Positions 9,653-19,903 of a stretch of 64,000 bases of DNA are shown here, one piece after another (the stretch's first letter is position 1; every line of letters begins with the position of its first letter). The DNA is taken from the NCBI GenBank assembly GCA_963585895.1, contig OY757934.1, positions 46,482,322 to 46,546,321 of the forward strand. Reading direction: 5' to 3'. The DNA comes from Sepioteuthis lessoniana (taxonomy: Eukaryota; Mollusca; Cephalopoda; Myopsida; Loliginidae). The notes under the pieces were generated by a model. It was not told the DNA's origin. It was given only the letters and a program-made list of their open reading frames with translations, and ran no database searches. A program made the position numbers and the translations under genes.

Positions 9653-9905
9653 TCATCCACAGACAGACTGTTTCGTTGTATCACAACTCTTCAGTGTGGC
9701 TAGGCATGTAGGACGCTTGAAGTTGGGATCGAAACCCACCCAAATTTACATTAGACGTAGTATCATACCGCTCAACCAACAAGCGAACCACGTCCGCTCG
9801 GGAATTGTAAGACATTAAGTAATAGCTTTCGTTTTGTTTACATTTATACCTTACCGGATACCAGAGTGCTCAATTCGTTCAAAGAGCTTTGCATTATATG
9901 GCTGA
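9653..9905 (-). mobile_element. Hammerhead-bearing retroelement repeat, copy 1
   Basis: About 250 bp shared with 49612-49842 in the opposite orientation. Minus-strand order: a 5' segment (TGCAAAGCTCTTTGAACGAA), ACGAAAGCTATTACTT, then a tRNA-like region with A-box-like TGGTTGAGCGGTA and B-box-like GTTTCGATCCC about 32 nt apart, CGCTTG/CAAGCG bracketing them as a possible acceptor-like stem, then the hammerhead and a (TA)n tract. It could be a Penelope-like element end or a small retrozyme-like SINE; no ORF is present. Confidence 0.7.
9657..9699 (-). ncRNA. Hammerhead ribozyme, type I, all core bases intact
   Basis: Minus-strand order: CCACA (stem I), CTGAAGA core, GTTGTGATACAAC (5-bp stem II, loop GAT), GAAA core, CAGTCTG (short stem III), TC, then TGTGG closing stem I with CCACA. 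This fits CUGANGA...GAAA...UH exactly, with predicted cleavage between 9662 and 9661. Hammerheads of this layout are known from Penelope-like elements and animal retrozymes. Activity is predicted, not shown; stem III is only 2 bp, as in many type I natural examples. Confidence 0.82.
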
Positions 9906-10527
9906 TTTGTTGAATTAAACAAACAAAAAATGAATTGAAATTTGTGTTTAGATTCCTCTGAAATTAGTGTTTAATAGAGAATGAATCAAAACATTCGTTC
10001 CAGAATTTAAAAAAAGAAGTTAAAAAACATAACGGAAATTATTAATGCAACGATAAAAGCAATGAAGCAACAATAATAAAAAAAAAGAATAATTTCGTTT
10101 CTCGTTCAAAACGGTGTTTGTTGATCATGTGGAAGAGAGTCATATAAACCGGATGCGTGTGTGTATGTACGTGTATGTGTGTGTATATGTGTATGCGTGT
10201 ATGTGTATATGTGCACGTGTATATGTGTGTGTTAGTGGGCATGTGCGTGTCTATGTATGTATGTGTGTTCGTGTGATTTATTTTGTCATAGGGGACTTTT
10301 TTATCTTCACCTTGCTGCTTGATAACCTTTGTCTTAGAAGTTTCTTGGATATTTTTTTTTCCTCTAAAAGACAATAATATCTGCTGGCCTGCAACGTGAT
10401 GCTTTTTATTGTGAAATACAAAAACAGCACGTAATCTAGTAAGTCGCTTGGAAATCTCCATCGTTACTTATATATATATATATATAATCATAATACTGGA
10501 ATCTTTATAACAAAAACACTGTTTTGG
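9906..10527. other. Non-coding with GT-rich low complexity
   Basis: No gene. (GT)n/GTGTAT-rich sequence at about 10157-10275 and (TA)n at 10470-10486 account for the open frames on both strands. Confidence 0.6.
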
Positions 10528-10946
10528 ACTAGTTTGGTTTTGTGGCTCATCAACCATTATAGGTTATTTAATGCCAAATCCATTTTATACAAATAAACGG
10601 TTCTATTTCAAACAATTCAGTTTAGTATACGTATGGTTTTTGTTTACACACAGTTAAATCTCAAAACAGTCCTATTCTATACAATTCAGTTTAGCATAAG
10701 TACACAGTTTAGTTCTATTTGCCCAATAGATAGGACCCTATCAAGTGCTACCTCTCCGGACCAGAGTGGCCCTGGGAGCGATGGCAATAAAAGAGTACTC
10801 AGTATTCCCCAAATCTCCTGCATTGCTGGAACCTCACCACCAGATTGCTTAATGTCATATACGGGAAACTCGTTGGGGAGGTCATATCCCTCCACAGAGA
10901 AGCCGTCGGCGTATTCTACAGTCCTAGGTGACTGGGAAAGAAGGCT
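10528..10946 (-). mobile_element. SINE-C
   Basis: Plus-strand reading: tail (AGGTTATTTAATGCCAAATC), internal repeat units (ACAATTCAGTTTAG), then the head in reverse: TAGATAGGACCCTATCAAGT, CCGGACCAGAGTGG, and the end ATTCTACAGTCCTAGGTGAC. Orientation is therefore minus. Confidence 0.85.
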
Positions 10947-11499
10947 GTTTTAAAATCTTGTAATTTTTTCTCTTAATACACACATATACATAACAAAATG
11001 TTCATTAATTTTAAAGTTAATATTTGAATTCTAAGAGATCAATCAAGAAGTAATGACTTTTTTTTATTGATTTTTATTAATTTTTCCTTTTATCTTTTTG
11101 TTGAAAGAAATTTGGGAAACGATGTGCCAAGTCTGTTAAAATGTGAAATGAATATATGAAATCAATTTTCCTGACTTTCGTCCATAATTGGTGAACTTAT
11201 TGCCTTAAGGTCACTAACTCCCTTCGAAACTATCGAGTACGCCCTTCTTTATTCTTGTAAAAAGATCATGTACATCGATTTCAGATTCTGATATCACAAT
11301 ATTCCTTGGAAATAGCAATTTCACCAAGGGGGTTAAACCTTAGTAAAAATTATTTTCATTAATTTCAAATAATATATATTTTTTAAATCTATTGTTTAAA
11401 TTATTAACAGATAGTTGAAACAAAAGATTTAGTTTTAAATATACCAAAATTTGATTAAATGTGGTCAGAGTAGTTGATAATAATTATGCCTGATACAGC
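10947..11499. other. AT-rich non-coding
   Basis: Nothing recognised on either strand. Confidence 0.5.
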
Positions 11500-11605
11500 C
11501 TGATTTTTTAATGGCATATCAACCTTCTTGGGTTATTTAATGCCAAATCCATCCTGCTAGAAGAACGGTAATTTAACCCATTGCTGGGAGATAATAGATA
11601 TGAAA
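11500..11605 (-). mobile_element. SINE-B 3' fragment
   Basis: 'TAATGGCATATCAACC', 'GGTTATTTAATGCCAAATCC' and 'TAGAAGAACGG' match the shared B/C tail followed by the B-specific segment; the 5' head is missing. Confidence 0.6.
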
Positions 11606-11662
11606 AGTTTTTCTACCACTATCTTCTTATTCGAACTGTGAAATTTCAGGATCTTTTCGTAA

Positions 11663-11710
<48 letters not shown>

Positions 11711-12061
11711 CATCTGTGAATTGCTGTGTGGGTCCGATTTTTATGTCTTCATGTCAACAAAACAACCACTTATTTTCGCCACATAAAATTAATCGGGCAC
11801 TATATATACAGACAATTATAGGCACGATGCCTGAACAGAGATAGCTAACTTGCAGGTAATTTACATAATCAGCTTAAAACATCATTGATTAAAAAAATGT
11901 TATTAAAAAATTTAGATTGAAAATTATTCGTTGTGTTTTATTATTTGCTTTCAATTTTATTTATATCTATTTGTTTTCTTCTTTTTTAAGCGAGTGTTTT
12001 AATTATTTGTGGCTGATATTTTTAAATTAAGATATTTTAATATATTTTAAAATATTTTGAT
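11606..12061. other. AT-rich non-coding with (TA)n-(GA)n
   Basis: A compound microsatellite at 11662-11711, then poly-AT sequence. No gene. Confidence 0.6.
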
Positions 12062-12222
12062 TAGTTTGGTTTGGGTTCTTTGTTTTAATGGCATATCAAC
12101 CTTTGTAGGTTATTTAATGCCAAATCCATTCTCTTAGAAGAACAGTAGTGGTACTATTTAACCCATAGCTGGGAGGATACGGGGATTCATACCTTTCCCA
12201 AGGGTATTTACCCATTTACTAA
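12062..12222 (-). mobile_element. SINE-B, 5'-truncated
   Basis: Shared tail (TTGTAGGTTATTTAATGCCA), AGAACAGTAGTGGTACTATT and the central domain (ATACCTTTCCCAAGGGTATT); the tRNA-like head is absent. Confidence 0.8.
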
Positions 12223-12272
12223 AAAACAAATAGCTGCAAGATTTTCGACTCTCTGTATCTCTAGTCTTTTAA

Positions 12273-12276
<4 letters not shown>

Positions 12277-12308
<32 letters not shown>
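12277..12308. repeat. (TC)n microsatellite
   Basis: Sixteen CT/TC units between two SINE-B copies. Confidence 0.95.
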
Positions 12309-12316
<8 letters not shown>

Positions 12317-12503
12317 AGCGGACTAATTTCCTCCACCTGACTCACTCGTCCCGCTGGCGTGTCTTTTCTAACTGTCCTTGCAGCAACCTCACTCTAATAA
12401 TATGTCCAGTAGGGGAAGATTCCTATTTCCGGATTTTTAGGCACCCAGCTTTTGAACATTAAAAACTCAGCCAACAAGTCTCCAAGAGACACTTAAAGTG
12501 TTT

Positions 12504-12652
12504 TGTTTGGTTTGGTTTCTTTGTTTAATGGCATATTAACCTTTGTAGATTATTTAATGCCAAAGCCATTCTCCTAGAAGAACAGTAGTGGTACTATTTA
12601 ACCCATAGCTGGGAGGATAAGGGGGTTCATACCTTTCCCAAGGGTATTAACC
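12504..12652 (-). mobile_element. SINE-B, 5'-truncated
   Basis: Starts GGTTTGGTTTCTTTGTTTAA on the plus strand, the A/C-rich 3' terminus of the family, and runs to the central-domain phrase CCCAAGGGTATTA; head missing. Confidence 0.8.
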
Positions 12653-12873
12653 TGAAAAAAATATTTTGAAATAATAAACCCATTCTTCAATTCTTCCATT
12701 CATTTTTGTTAGATTATATTGCACACGTTAAATGTGATACGACCAACCAGTGGATCATGCAGCGTATCTTTTGGTATGATACTCAATCTGTGGGTCGATT
12801 TGCACTTCAAAAAGTATAGCACGATCCACTAGTGGATTGTATCGTATTGAACTTGCTAATTTTTTTTCATATA
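12653..12873. other. Non-coding, unassigned
   Basis: Contains an imperfect local inversion: GATACGACCAACCAGTGGAT at about 12738 and sequence near 12818 resembling ACGATCCACTAGTGGATTGT, both around the phrase CCAC/AGTGG. No gene. Confidence 0.35.
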
Positions 12874-13686
12874 CGAGTTGAGTGTGAAAAGTAACGAGAC
12901 TGTTGTTACAAAAATCTATCGTTTCTCCTTCAAAGTAATTCCCTCCGGGTGAAACGCACTTTTCCATGCTTTTCTGCTACGCTCCTAGACACTACAGGAA
13001 GGATTATTCTGGTATGTCCCCCAGCTCCATCGTTACGACTCTCTTGATGGCTTCTACTCCTTCAAAACGGGTCCCTTTGATTATTCCCTAATATTGGGGA
13101 ATAGAAAAAGTCTCAGTTGAAATTCTTCAGCAAGTATATGGAGGTAACACCATGTCACGCGCACGTGTTTTTTTTTTTTTTTTTTTTTTTTAACACAAGA
13201 GTTCAAAGAGGGGCGTGAAAGCAAGACAGTGAAAGTCAAAAGTCAAAATCGTGTTGGATCATGGTGCATCCGTACAGCAGCATCGACATGACCGCTGCTT
13301 GGAAGAAGCTGCGTTTCATTTTATCGGTCGGGTCTGATTTCCATATGACCGATAGCTTATCGATAGCTGTCCATGTCTTCGTTAGCCGCGTGTCGATGTC
13401 TTTTTCGGTTGATGAGACACTGCTTCCTAGGTAGGTGAATTTGTCAACCAGTTTCAGAGAGGTTCCGTCTAGTGTGGAAATGTCGCCTGCTTGATTAAAG
13501 CATTAAACGACCAAAAATAAGACGGTACCAGAAGCATACAAAAAAAATGTTGTGGTTGTAGAAAGCTAAAATTACAGTAATATACTTTCAAAATACCCTG
13601 TTTGGTGATTATGCAATCTGCTTAAACTTCTTTTATTCATAACTCCTATAGTACACCCAGTCTCGTTACTTTTCAGACAGACCTTC
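12874..13686 (-). mobile_element. Mariner-like element, second lineage, degraded and nested
   Basis: Both ends contain GAAAAGTAACGAGACTG in inverted orientation (left near 12890, right near 13655). The left end follows TA at 12872-12873; the right TA is lost. The minus strand encodes a C-terminal scrap (MEKCVSPGGNYFEGE) typical of mariner tails, preceded by a frame-broken catalytic segment at 13000-13100. The interior is interrupted by poly-T (13170-13190) and a LINE fragment. Different from the 6655 and 18607 copies in TIR sequence. Confidence 0.75.
13251..13494 (-). mobile_element. LINE fragment inside mariner
   Basis: Reverse complement of the post-RT segment (GTCTAGTGTGGAAATGTCGC; ATCGATAGCTGTCCATG), the same region as 45220-45430. 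It ends abruptly on both sides and lies within the second-lineage mariner. Confidence 0.8.
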
Positions 13687-13700
13687 CAAGTGCTAATGTT

Positions 13701-13990
13701 CATATTTACCCAACCCCTCCGCTCGGGCAGGATAGGACTCAAGGTAGATTTTAAAGCGGGGTTTAACAGGTTTGAATTCAGAGTTTTCTTCTCCTAGACT
13801 AGTTGCCTCACCAAGGCTGAAGAACCTAGTCTGCCCTACTATTTACCCATAGCTGGAGGGAGAATAATTGGATTCATACCTTTCCCAAGGGTATTAGTAC
13901 TAAGTGAAATGCAATCAGTCTCGTCCAGGATTTGAACTCGAGTTGCCGTGTCCATTTCCTACGACGATAACCATTACGTCACGTGCACCT
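13701..13990 (-). mobile_element. SINE-A, full length, with 19-bp target duplication
   Basis: Plus strand starts with the reversed 3' end (ACCCAACCCCTCCGCTCGGG) and ends with the reversed head (ACGTCACGTGCACCT). CCTTCCAAGTGCTAATGTT at 13682-13700 recurs as CCTTCCAAGCGCTAATGTT at 13991-14009 (18/19), a target-site duplication. The insertion is at the very edge of the mariner. Confidence 0.92.
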
Positions 13991-14009
13991 CCTTCCAAGC
14001 GCTAATGTT

Positions 14010-14241
14010 GATTCACTAAACACGAAAATAGATAATAATCGACAATTAAAAAAGATGGATCACCGTATACTGACTCTTCTTTATTGATGGCGAAAATACG
14101 TAGACACATGTGGTGAACATGTGGAGAAAAATATAGCTTTCTGGTTGAAAACTTGCACTAACAAACGGTGTTATGGAGCAACCAATATCAATTGGGCTTA
14201 GAATACGCTGACTATATTCACTGAAGAAAGTGTCCAAGGCA
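14010..14241. other. Non-coding, unassigned
   Basis: No feature recognised. Confidence 0.4.
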
Positions 14242-14395
14242 TGACACTAAACAATATCTGAAGGTGAGGCTCCAGTACTAATGCTTTGGAGAATTTGGAA
14301 TACTTCTTCATTGCCATTACTCCCAGATCCAGCCTCACACGGATTACTATTACCTGTTAGGGTCCCATCTATGGGTCAAATATTACTGTTAGGAA
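14242..14395 (+). mobile_element. SINE-C2 fragment
   Basis: 'CATGACACTAAACAATATCT', 'TTCATTGCCATTACTCCCAG' and 'CCTGTTAGGGTCCCATCTAT' match the C/C2 head; 5' end and tail absent. Confidence 0.7.
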
Positions 14396-14401
14396 TACTT
14401 G

Positions 14402-14445
<44 letters not shown>

Positions 14446-14446
14446 A
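14402..14446. repeat. (TA)n-(TG)n microsatellite
   Basis: Compound dinucleotide array. Confidence 0.95.
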
Positions 14447-14829
14447 TTTAGGCAGCATTTCTTCGTTAATGCAAATTTCATTAAACATAATAGACATTTT
14501 ATGCCTACATATTTTCTTCTGGATCCGTTCGAATTCCCGTATTACTTTTATCGTATTGGGGGGAATTGATTTAGGTATTGTCCATAGTTGTATGTATCCC
14601 TAGTACTTTCTGCCCGACTTTGGGCCATCATCAGGGGAGAATCTATTGCAAAAGTGATGTAACTTTTGTTTTAGCAAATTATTACTGTGTAAGGACGTCT
14701 TTGCCGTTGAAGATTATGGCGTTTGCTTTTAAATATAAATCTGTAAATAGTGCCAGTAGCTAAAGACATTTAAGTATATATATATATATATATATATATA
14801 AACAAAACGAAATAGAGTTCATGTGTTTT
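14447..14829. other. Non-coding, unassigned
   Basis: No gene; (TA)n at about 14777-14800 precedes the LINE fragment. Confidence 0.45.
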
Positions 14830-15172
14830 AATCAAAGAGGTGACATTTCCACACTTAAAAGAAAATCTCTGAAACTTGTGGACAAGTTCACCTACACAGG
14901 AAGCAGCGTCTTATCTACCAAAAATGACATCAACCCGTGACTAGAGTAGGCATGGACAGCCATCGATAGACTATTGTTCATATGGACGTCAGACCTATCA
15001 GATAAAATAAAGCGCAGTTTTTTCCAAGCAGCAGTCATGTCACTAGTGCTGTATGGATGCACCACATCGACACTAACTAAGCGTATGGAGAAAAAGTTTG
15101 ACGGCAATTGCATAAGAATGCTGCGAATTGTATTGAACAAGTTCCAGAGGCAGCATCCCACAAAGCAGGTAT
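14830..15172 (+). mobile_element. LINE fragment (post-RT region)
   Basis: Translates with stops to KLVDKFTYTGSSV, then KIKRSFFQAAVMSLVLYGC, LTKRMEKKFDGNC. Diverged from the 44-45.8 kb copy; both ends truncated, no GATGAT tail. Confidence 0.8.
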
Positions 15173-15239
15173 TAGCAATTATCAGTAGTATTGTGTTAGC
15201 TGGTGCGTTGACACGTTGCACAATTACTTCACACCGTGT

Positions 15240-15545
15240 GTGAATTAAAAGCCGCACAAATGAACGTGCAACGTAATCAAATTCGGGAACTTATACTTTT
15301 TTGTTAGAACTGGGGCGTTACTTCATGGGAGCAAAAAAAAACAACAACTTTTTTTGTACGAAAGATGAGGGCGCTGTTAATCACAGTATATGAAACAGAT
15401 GTTTTAAAACAATTTCTCAGCTTGTAGGAATTTTCACGATCAGATAAGCTTAGGTAAGTCTAAAGCCGTGATTTCCGACATGCTCAAAGCCATAGAGGTG
15501 TTGCATATTGACCTTCGATAGAGCCGTCAGTTAGAGATTTCTAAA
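15240..15545 (+). pseudogene. Mariner-superfamily transposase N-terminal relic
   Basis: A frame starting ATGAACGTGCAACGTAATCA reads MNVQRNQIRELILFC-NWGV, and after breaks GKSKAVISDMLKAIEV, resembling the helix-turn-helix linker 'GRPKA...DMLKAI' of mariner transposases, which bind TIRs. Stops interrupt it and no catalytic half follows; a GC-richer block begins at about 15546. Moderate confidence in superfamily only. Confidence 0.5.
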
Positions 15546-15868
15546 CAGGATTTTTCTGGTTTGTAAAGAGAACAGCGGAAGCAGGTGACGTGGCCGGAAG
15601 GATAACCGAAACGAAGACGCAGGCGTTATATTTATTCAGATAACCACAGACAGAACGGTCAGTCGCAGTCAGTAGGGCCGTCAAGTCAAAACAGAATCTG
15701 CCCTGGGCGCTACCCTTAGGAGTAGCAGTGACCCCCAGCAGAGAAGCAGAAAAAACACTGAGTGCGCTCTGAAAGTCATTACAGCAGTCCGTCAATCCTG
15801 TCGCCGAGTCCTTCGTTCCTGTCTCTTTATCTCTAACACTGACAGCCTCCGGACCTTTCGATTAATAA
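15546..15868. other. GC-richer unidentified block
   Basis: Visibly less AT-rich than the flanks, with AGGTGACGTGGCC, TATTTATTCAG and a terminal ATTAATAAAGAAGAGAGA. It interrupts the mariner relic and could be an LTR piece or a retroposed transcript. No duplication or coding similarity found. The minus-strand frame (15541-15795) has no motif I recognise. Confidence 0.35.

Positions 15869-15905
<37 letters not shown>
15869..15905. repeat. (GA)n microsatellite
   Basis: GA dinucleotide array. Confidence 0.95.
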
Positions 15906-15909
<4 letters not shown>

Positions 15910-16394
15910 ATTTTATAAACAAAAGCGTTATTGCCTTTTCATTATGCCGCTATACAACGGAGGTACATCCATCGGCAAGTTAGACTTTGAGAGTATCAGG
16001 CGAGAGAGGCATCTGTGGTTCGTCGCTTTCACCACCAAAGTAATAGCATTCGGAGCTGCTGAATAATATTTTATGCTGGTAGAATATTGCAAAACTTTTC
16101 ACACACCTTCATAGATACTTTTGTTTCGATCAAAATTAACTTTACGACTTTTTAATTCACTGTGGAAAAAAAGAAACTTAATTGGGCAACGGGCTTGAAA
16201 ATTTTGTCCCTTGTAAAAGATGATACTTTGTATATATTAATTTTCTTTTTCAAATTTTTAATTAGTGAATTTAATAGGAATGTTTGGGCCCATTTCTTTT
16301 TTATTCATAGGTTTTCATTTAGAAGTATCGTATTCAGTGTTATTTGTTATGTGTTGTTTTTATTTGTTTGATTTTAAATCTGTCCTTCTTTCGA
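15906..16394. other. AT-rich non-coding
   Basis: Nothing recognised; the 69-codon frame at 16162-16371 is hydrophobic and Phe-rich, reflecting T-rich sequence rather than a supported gene. Confidence 0.45.
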
Positions 16395-16827
16395 TTGATT
16401 AATTGATTTTAACGCCACCTCAACCCTTCTAAGATTATTTCATACTTAGACGTTATGTAATCGCATTTATTGTAAGTTTATATTTGCATTTTTTATCGAT
16501 AAATATTTGTTTGCGCACAGTTATAAGATATTAAGTATTCCTACCTAATACAAATAATTTGCACGTGTTTGTATGATTTCAATATGATATCGAATACGAA
16601 TAATTTTCAAACAGATTTATTTTACCCATTTACCCTTTTCCAGTCAGAGTGGAACTGGGTGTAATTGACATGAAAAAGTACTCTAGTTCTCCAGGATTAA
16701 AGCTTTAACATCTGATACAATTTAATGACATACCTAGGAACCCCTCCTTTTTGGGGTGATTTGAATCTTAACTTACAGCAGGGGATGCCATCAGTGTTTT
16801 CTAAGCCCTGCCGACAGGTTGATATCT
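16395..16827 (-). mobile_element. SINE-C2, diverged
   Basis: Plus strand begins GATTGATTAATTGATTTTAA (C2 tail type), carries the C2 internal unit AGTATTCCTACCTAATACAA, then a degraded head (CCAGTCAGAGTGGAACTGGG; TAATGACATACCTAGGAACC; CCCTGCCGACAGG). Confidence 0.7.
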
Positions 16828-16866
16828 CTTTTACTCTGATAAATGTGAATGCAGGGTCTGAACTCT

Positions 16867-17530
16867 GTTTTACAGAAAGTTGATAGAAAATCTTATGGAA
16901 ACTTCGTAGAAAATCTTATTGAAACTTGGTAGAAAATCTTATTGAAACTTAGCAGAAAATCTTATGGGAATTTGGTAGAAAACCTAATGGAAACTTGGTC
17001 AAATATCTTATTGAAACTTGGCAGAAAATCTTATTGAAACTTGGTAGAAAATCTTATGGGAATTTGGTAGAAAATCTTATGGGAATTTGGTAGAAAACCT
17101 AATGGAAACTTGGTCAAATATCTTATTGAAACTTGGCAGAAAATCTTATTAAAACTTGGTAGAAAATCTTATGGGAATTTGGTAGAAAATCTTATGGGAA
17201 TTTGGTAGAAAACCTAATGGAAACTTGGTCAAGTATCTTATTGAAACTTGGCAGAAAATCTTATTGAAACTTGGTAGAAAATCTTATGGGAATTTGGTAG
17301 AAAACCTAATGGAAACTTAGTCAAATATCTTATTGAAACTTGGCAGAAAATCTTATTGAAACTTGGTAGAAAATCTTATGGGAATTTGGTAGAAAATCTT
17401 ATGGGAATTTGGTAGAAAACCTAATGGAAACTTGGTCAAATATCTTATTGAAACTTGGCAGAAAATCTTATTGAAACTTGGTAGAAAATCTTATGGGAAT
17501 TTGGTGGAAATCTAATGAAAACTTAATAGA
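16867..17530. repeat. 23-bp satellite with higher-order structure
   Basis: About 28 head-to-tail copies of a 23-bp monomer, approximately ATTGAAACTTGGTAGAAAAT + CTT. A distinctive monomer containing AACCTAATGGAAACTTGG recurs at 16981, 17096, 17211, 17303 and 17418, i.e. spacings of 115, 115, 92 and 115 bp: five-monomer higher-order repeats with one four-monomer variant. Confidence 0.97.
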
Positions 17531-18270
17531 ACATATGCTACTTTTAAAGTAAAAAAAAAAATGGAAATGTTTTGTAAGATGTGATATGTTCAAATAATTA
17601 TAAAACGGAAGTAAAAAAACCGCAAGTCCTTACTTTACCAAACGTGAAATATTACTGATATTTCCCGACGTCTTTTCCAGATTAGTTCCTTTTTCGTTTT
17701 TTTTTTTATTCGTTTTTTATTTCTTCTTTTATTTTTTGTTCTGTTTTTTTTTTTTTGCTTTTGTTTTTTGACTATGATGTAGTCAGAAGATAATATCTTA
17801 AATTTTATTCAAGAGATAATATCAAATCAGAAACAGTCAGGCCTACTAATAAAAATTAATATTGCTGATTCAGTCTTCGAAAAGGAAAAGAAAAATTTTG
17901 TTATTTGTATCTGATGATATTTCTTTTATTTTGCATTTTTTTTAATAGGAAAAACAATAAAACGATATCTTTTATTTGTTTGATAGGAAAGATATGGCTT
18001 CCGTCTGCACAGAAGGCTATTTAAAGATACCTCCAACTCGGAAATTCTATTGGTAAGAAACACATGAGCGTAATGATTAGATAAGGTATGAGACAGGAAT
18101 GACAGATCGGACAGGCCCTCAAAAATGTCTGGGTGAAAGAATCTATTGGGCAGGAAAGGATGGTGTAGAAGATGGAGGAGAGGAAAAAGGATCAGTATAC
18201 ACGCATGCATGATGATGATGATAACTGCGTCTTGTCACAAAATGATAATTCTAAACGTCCGCCCTATCAG
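17531..18270. other. AT-rich non-coding
   Basis: Poly-T-rich to 17760, then unassigned sequence; the minus-strand 94-codon frame (17926-18210) has no recognised motif. Confidence 0.45.
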
Positions 18271-18530
18271 TGAGGACTAGAATAGGTCCACTGTACCCTC
18301 TGCCGAGGATAAGTTCCCCAAGGCAATAAAAGGGTGTCCAGATATGACACTAAACTTCATCCACTTGTGAGGCTCTAGTCCTGGAGCTCTTGAGAATATG
18401 GAGTCATGACTTCGTTTCCATGACTCCTAGGGCCACTCTGATCCAGAGTGATAGTGGCTGCTTCGGTTCAATCAATTGGTCAAATAAATGTTTAAAAGTA
18501 AGGAGAATTATATAGGAATATTTAAAATCA
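18271..18530 (+). mobile_element. SINE-C2 fragment
   Basis: GATATGACACTAAACTTCAT, GAGGCTCTAGTCCTGGAGCT, CCACTCTGATCCAGAGTG and the following AATTGGTCAAATAAATG match the family; both ends diverged. Confidence 0.65.
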
Positions 18531-19250
18531 TCTATGTAGAAAGAAATCATTATTCTAATTAAAAATGAATAGTTACTAGAAAACATATGATTGTAAAAAA
18601 AGATTACGTGGAACCTTAAATAAGTTTCCAGACTTTTTTTTTGTACATGTATTTAAAATAATCGTAGACTTCAGAATTCAGTATGTTATTGCTATACATC
18701 TTATAAAATGACTGACCAATTTTTATGATTTCAGCTTCAAATGAACAGCTACAGCAGCAATTGGAATACACCCGACTAAAGCCTGATTGTCACAACTGGT
18801 GAGTTTCAAAAATGCAATCTGGACATGAGGGCCCTTTAGAAGAACAATATGCAATAAAATTCTATTTTAAATTTGGAAAAAATGCAACAGAAACGTATGG
18901 AATGCTTCAGACAGTTTTTGGACGATCTTGTATGAATCAAACATCAGTTTTTGAGTGGCATAAGAGATTCAACGGAGGCAGGGAGTCTGTGAGGGATGAT
19001 GAGAGGTGTGAAAGGAGTAAGGAAGTCAATACACCAGAGTTTATTGGCTAAAGGGTTAGGGTTAAGGTTACTATGTTGAGGTTTTAAGAGAGTTCAGCAA
19101 GAGATTCCTTGGAAAGAGGCCCGCACTCTTCAAATTGGGTCAGTGGCATTTCGACCAGGACAATGCACCAGTCCACAATCCTTGTCACAAACTATTTGAC
19201 CAAGATGGGCATCAACACAGTTCCCCACCCTCCCTATTGTCGAAACCTTG

Positions 19251-19903
19251 TGTTACGTTTCGCTCTGACCAAACAAACGACAACACGTAATATATATAAT
19301 AATATATATTTATTTTCTCGACGGACGCTTGTGTGAAGTAGGAGCGATCAGGAGAGGCATTCGAATTATTCGTCTATGAGGCCTGGACTCTTCGGTGAAA
19401 GTAGACGGGGCAACGACGTGACAAGCTTGCGTGAACAGCGGAATTTTTCTCTGTCTTCCGTTCAATTCGTCGGCCTTATATTTCCATCAAACTCCCACGC
19501 GAAGATATGGACACGCCTCCACGCCCCCGTGATCTCTTCCCATAACTGGCCAACGGAATATGCATTCCCGCCGTCTTTGGAATGGCATGTTTGATCGTCA
19601 TCGAGCGGAAATAACTGTCATGCAGTTCACAGGTCACTCTCTTCCGGTGCATCCCTTTGTGACGGCACCGTGGGATTTTTACCTTGTCCCATATTGTCAG
19701 CCAAGCTCGCCTACGCGATCTCTTCCCATAACTGGCCATCGGAATATGCACTTCCGCCGTCTTTGGAATGGCATGTTTGATTGTCATCGGGCGGGAATAA
19801 CTGTCATGCAGTTCACAGGTCACTCTCTTCCGGTGCATCACTTTGTGACGGCATCGTGGGATTTTTACCTTGTCCTATATTGTCAGCCAAGCTGTATTTT
19901 ACA
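19251..19903 (-). mobile_element. Solo LTR in mariner (TG...CA, CTTG duplication)
   Basis: Bounded by TGTTACG at 19251 and TTTTACA ending 19903, with CTTG directly outside each end (19247-19250, 19904-19907). Removing the element and one CTTG re-joins the mariner frame at the conserved ...LA-CD motif, which fixes the insertion precisely. AAATAAAT and TATATA sequence near the 19280-19320 end implies minus orientation. It contains a 186-bp tandem duplication. The TG/CA ends and 4-bp duplication fit an LTR retrotransposon; the clade is undetermined. Confidence 0.8.
19531..19893. repeat. 186-bp tandem duplication inside the LTR
   Basis: GATCTCTTCCCATAACTGGC at 19531 and again at 19717; the copies stay nearly identical to AGCCAAGCT. 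In minus-orientation LTR terms this is the U3 side, where enhancer-type duplications are common in retroelements. The two long overlapping frames across it are artefacts of the duplication. Confidence 0.92.

Noticed and set aside
10042-10461. 139-codon minus-strand frame with His-Thr-Tyr repeats
   Set aside because: Mostly a degenerate (GT)n tract.
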